From the NCBI RefSeq assembly GCF_000307855.1, contig NZ_AJLR01000033.1, positions 47,333 to 111,332 of the forward strand: a stretch of DNA of 64,000 nucleotides. Direction: 5' to 3'. A program made the position numbers and the translations under genes. Source of the stretch: Schinkia azotoformans LMG 9581 (GTDB taxonomy: Bacteria > Bacillota > Bacilli > Bacillales > Bacillaceae_J). Positions 62,769 to 64,000 of the stretch are shown here, piece after piece (position 1 is the first letter of the stretch; each line of letters starts with the position of its first letter). The notes under the pieces are model-generated. The model saw only the letters and a program-made list of their open reading frames with translations. It did no database searches and had not been told where the DNA came from.

Positions 62769-63740
62769 TTACTCATAAGAATAGTAACGCCAAACACCAT
62801 CGACCTTCTCTGTTCTTACTTTACGATTTACTTCTAAGAAGTCTAAATGTCCAATAATCTCCGACATTACTAACGGGAATTGAAGTTCATATATTTTTTT
62901 ATAGTATTGCTGAGCAATTTCACTGGCTGTTGAAGCCCCGTCTTTAATAAGCGTAAGAAGCTTAGACGCTTTTATTTCAACATTGTCCAATCTTGTTTCA
63001 ATTAGATTTTTATGATTATCGATCATCTCACCATGGCCTGAAAAAACATAATCAAGCGAAAGCTGTGAACATTTTTTCAGTGAGTCCATTTGTTGAATTA
63101 ATGAAAGGATTCGTTCTCCCCTTTCATCGGGCTCTATTAATGCGTTACTTGAAATATGATCAATTAGTACATCGCCGCCAAACAATACCTTGGCTTTTTC
63201 ATTATAAAAGGCAACTTGATCCGGAGAATGTCCGGGAACTTCAATCACATGAAAACCATGAATCTGTTTATCTAGAGGCATAATTTCTGCTTTTATGGCA
63301 GTATGTTTATGCTTTTCAATAGCATTTAGTAAGTAATCAATCTGCTTGCTGCCGGCTTCCCCGCAGCCCATTTCTTCATATAGTTTCGTATAAAAATCAA
63401 CTCTTTGCTGCATAAATTCAGGGTCACGTTTTAACCGTGGGATTGCTTTTTTGTGGGCATAAACCGGGATTGCAACTTCATCCGTAATTCGATTAACTAA
63501 CCCAATATGATCAAAATGATGATGTGTAAGTAAAATTCCTGTCAGATCTCTGACCTCAAACCCAAACGTATGAAGTGTGTTTGTGAATAAATTCCAATAT
63601 TCATCTTTATTCATTCCAGCATCTATTAAACTTAATGAATGTCCATCCTCAACTAAATAAGAATTAAAGCTTTTTAATTTATGATCAACGTCAAGAATAA
63701 TTGGATAGATCGTCAAATTCCCTGCTTTAATAGGCTCCAT
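62769..63740 (-). CDS. Metallo-beta-lactamase-fold hydrolase
   Basis: A 323-residue MBL-fold enzyme. LTHHHFDHIG is the HxHxDH metal motif; EVPGHSPDQVAFY and LFGGDVLIDHIS provide further ligands, and YVFSGHGEMID the last His. The C-terminal region (LTLIKDGASTASEIAQQYYK, LDFLEVNRKVRTEKVDGVWR) resembles a winged-helix tail common in this hydrolase branch. Substrate unknown; many relatives are glyoxalase- or quinone-hydrolase-like. AAAGGATG precedes the ATG. Confidence 0.87.
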   Translation of the reverse strand: MEPIKAGNLTIYPIILDVDHKLKSFNSYLVEDGHSLSLIDAGMNKDEYWNLFTNTLHTFGFEVRDLTGILLTHHHFDHIGLVNRITDEVAIPVYAHKKAIPRLKRDPEFMQQRVDFYTKLYEEMGCGEAGSKQIDYLLNAIEKHKHTAIKAEIMPLDKQIHGFHVIEVPGHSPDQVAFYNEKAKVLFGGDVLIDHISSNALIEPDERGERILSLIQQMDSLKKCSQLSLDYVFSGHGEMIDNHKNLIETRLDNVEIKASKLLTLIKDGASTASEIAQQYYKKIYELQFPLVMSEIIGHLDFLEVNRKVRTEKVDGVWRYYSYE

Positions 63741-63756
63741 AAAATCACATCCTTTA

Positions 63757-63817
63757 ACAGGGCACAGGAACGCACCACCACGGTTAGACCACGGGGATAG
63801 TCCTCTGACCCCTTTTT
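63757..63817 (-). other. GC-rich structured segment upstream of the MBL hydrolase
   Basis: On the reverse strand the segment reads AAAAAGGGG, CAGAGGACTATCCCC, GTGGTCTAACCGTGG and GTGCGTTCCTGTGCCC, much more GC-rich than its surroundings. GGGG and CCCC can pair across CAGAGGACTAT. It ends 17 bases before the hydrolase start. It may be an intergenic repeat or a structured leader. The remaining bases to 64000 hold no recognisable gene. Confidence 0.4.
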
Positions 63818-64000
63818 ACATTGCTACACCTACTGTATTATTACACATATGGAAAAAATCACTTTAAGTGTTTCTTTATTTTACCAAAAGTTTTCAATAC
63901 ATGTAAAAAACAATGCTTAAAAAAAGCAAAAAAGTCTGTTACCTTTTACCCTTTTTTACATATTATTGGATTCAATGAACACAATAAAGTAGGGAAACCT

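Overview
The window is low-GC chromosomal DNA from a spore-forming Bacillaceae species close to Bacillus/Neobacillus. The support is family-level: a sporulenol synthase-type terpenoid cyclase, a LysM-chitinase of the spore-cortex type, a YfiT/BstA-type bacillithiol transferase, the Bacillus yng leucine-degradation operon, the parE-parC/yneT/plsY neighbourhood, a TPP (THI-box) riboswitch, a CIRCE element and many AAGGAGG-type ribosome binding sites with frequent GTG/TTG starts. No rRNA, tRNA or CRISPR array was seen.

Layout. 1-11.8 kb: end of a DUF2515 gene, divergent sqhC, CIRCE-controlled htpG, riboswitch-controlled thiM-thiW, a LigB-type dioxygenase with DoxX, a DUF438/hemerythrin/PAS protein behind an Fnr-like site, the serine dehydratase pair sdaAB-sdaAA and two small proteins. 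11.9-18.1 kb: a low-molecular-weight phosphatase, a YhfP-type reductase and a stretch rich in broken genes (Uma2 remnant, frameshifted DUF6155 gene, nonsense-riddled small ORFs, ABC ATPase remnant), then an intact YtrA-type GntR/ABC ATPase/permease operon with a clear promoter-operator. 18.2-29.2 kb is the accessory part: exported GDPD-like and TolB-like proteins, a GlcD-type oxidase flanked by a frameshifted TolB-like gene and a diverged C-terminal fragment of a paralogue, a 13-heptad coiled-coil protein, a mosaic of three truncated transposases, a YoaP-type acetyltransferase, two unknown genes and an XerS-type recombinase with a dif-sized near-palindrome just upstream.

29.2-47.4 kb: a two-component system with a 40-residue membrane peptide behind it, an aldo/keto reductase, an acyl-CoA synthetase, a GntR-NCS2 permease pair, a CysJ-like reductase lacking the flavodoxin domain, and the seven-gene leucine/isovalerate catabolic operon (acyl-CoA dehydrogenase, CoA ligase, biotin carboxylase, biotin carrier, HMG-CoA lyase, enoyl-CoA hydratase, carboxyltransferase) behind a TetR gene. 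47.4-64 kb: topoisomerase IV (parE, parC), yneT, plsY, an exported GH26-like glycosidase, two divergent exported FAD oxidoreductase paralogues, an atypical Hfq, a 64-residue protein behind a promoter carrying two GAAC-N4-GTTC-type (LexA/DinR) motifs, a LysM-GH18 enzyme, peptidase T, a BstA-type enzyme and a metallo-beta-lactamase-fold hydrolase.

Most of the window is ordinary Bacillus housekeeping. The best candidates for something new are the recombinase with its dif-like site, the putative SOS-controlled small protein, the variant Hfq, and the paired exported flavoproteins beside a secreted glycosidase. All identifications were made by reading; no searches were run.
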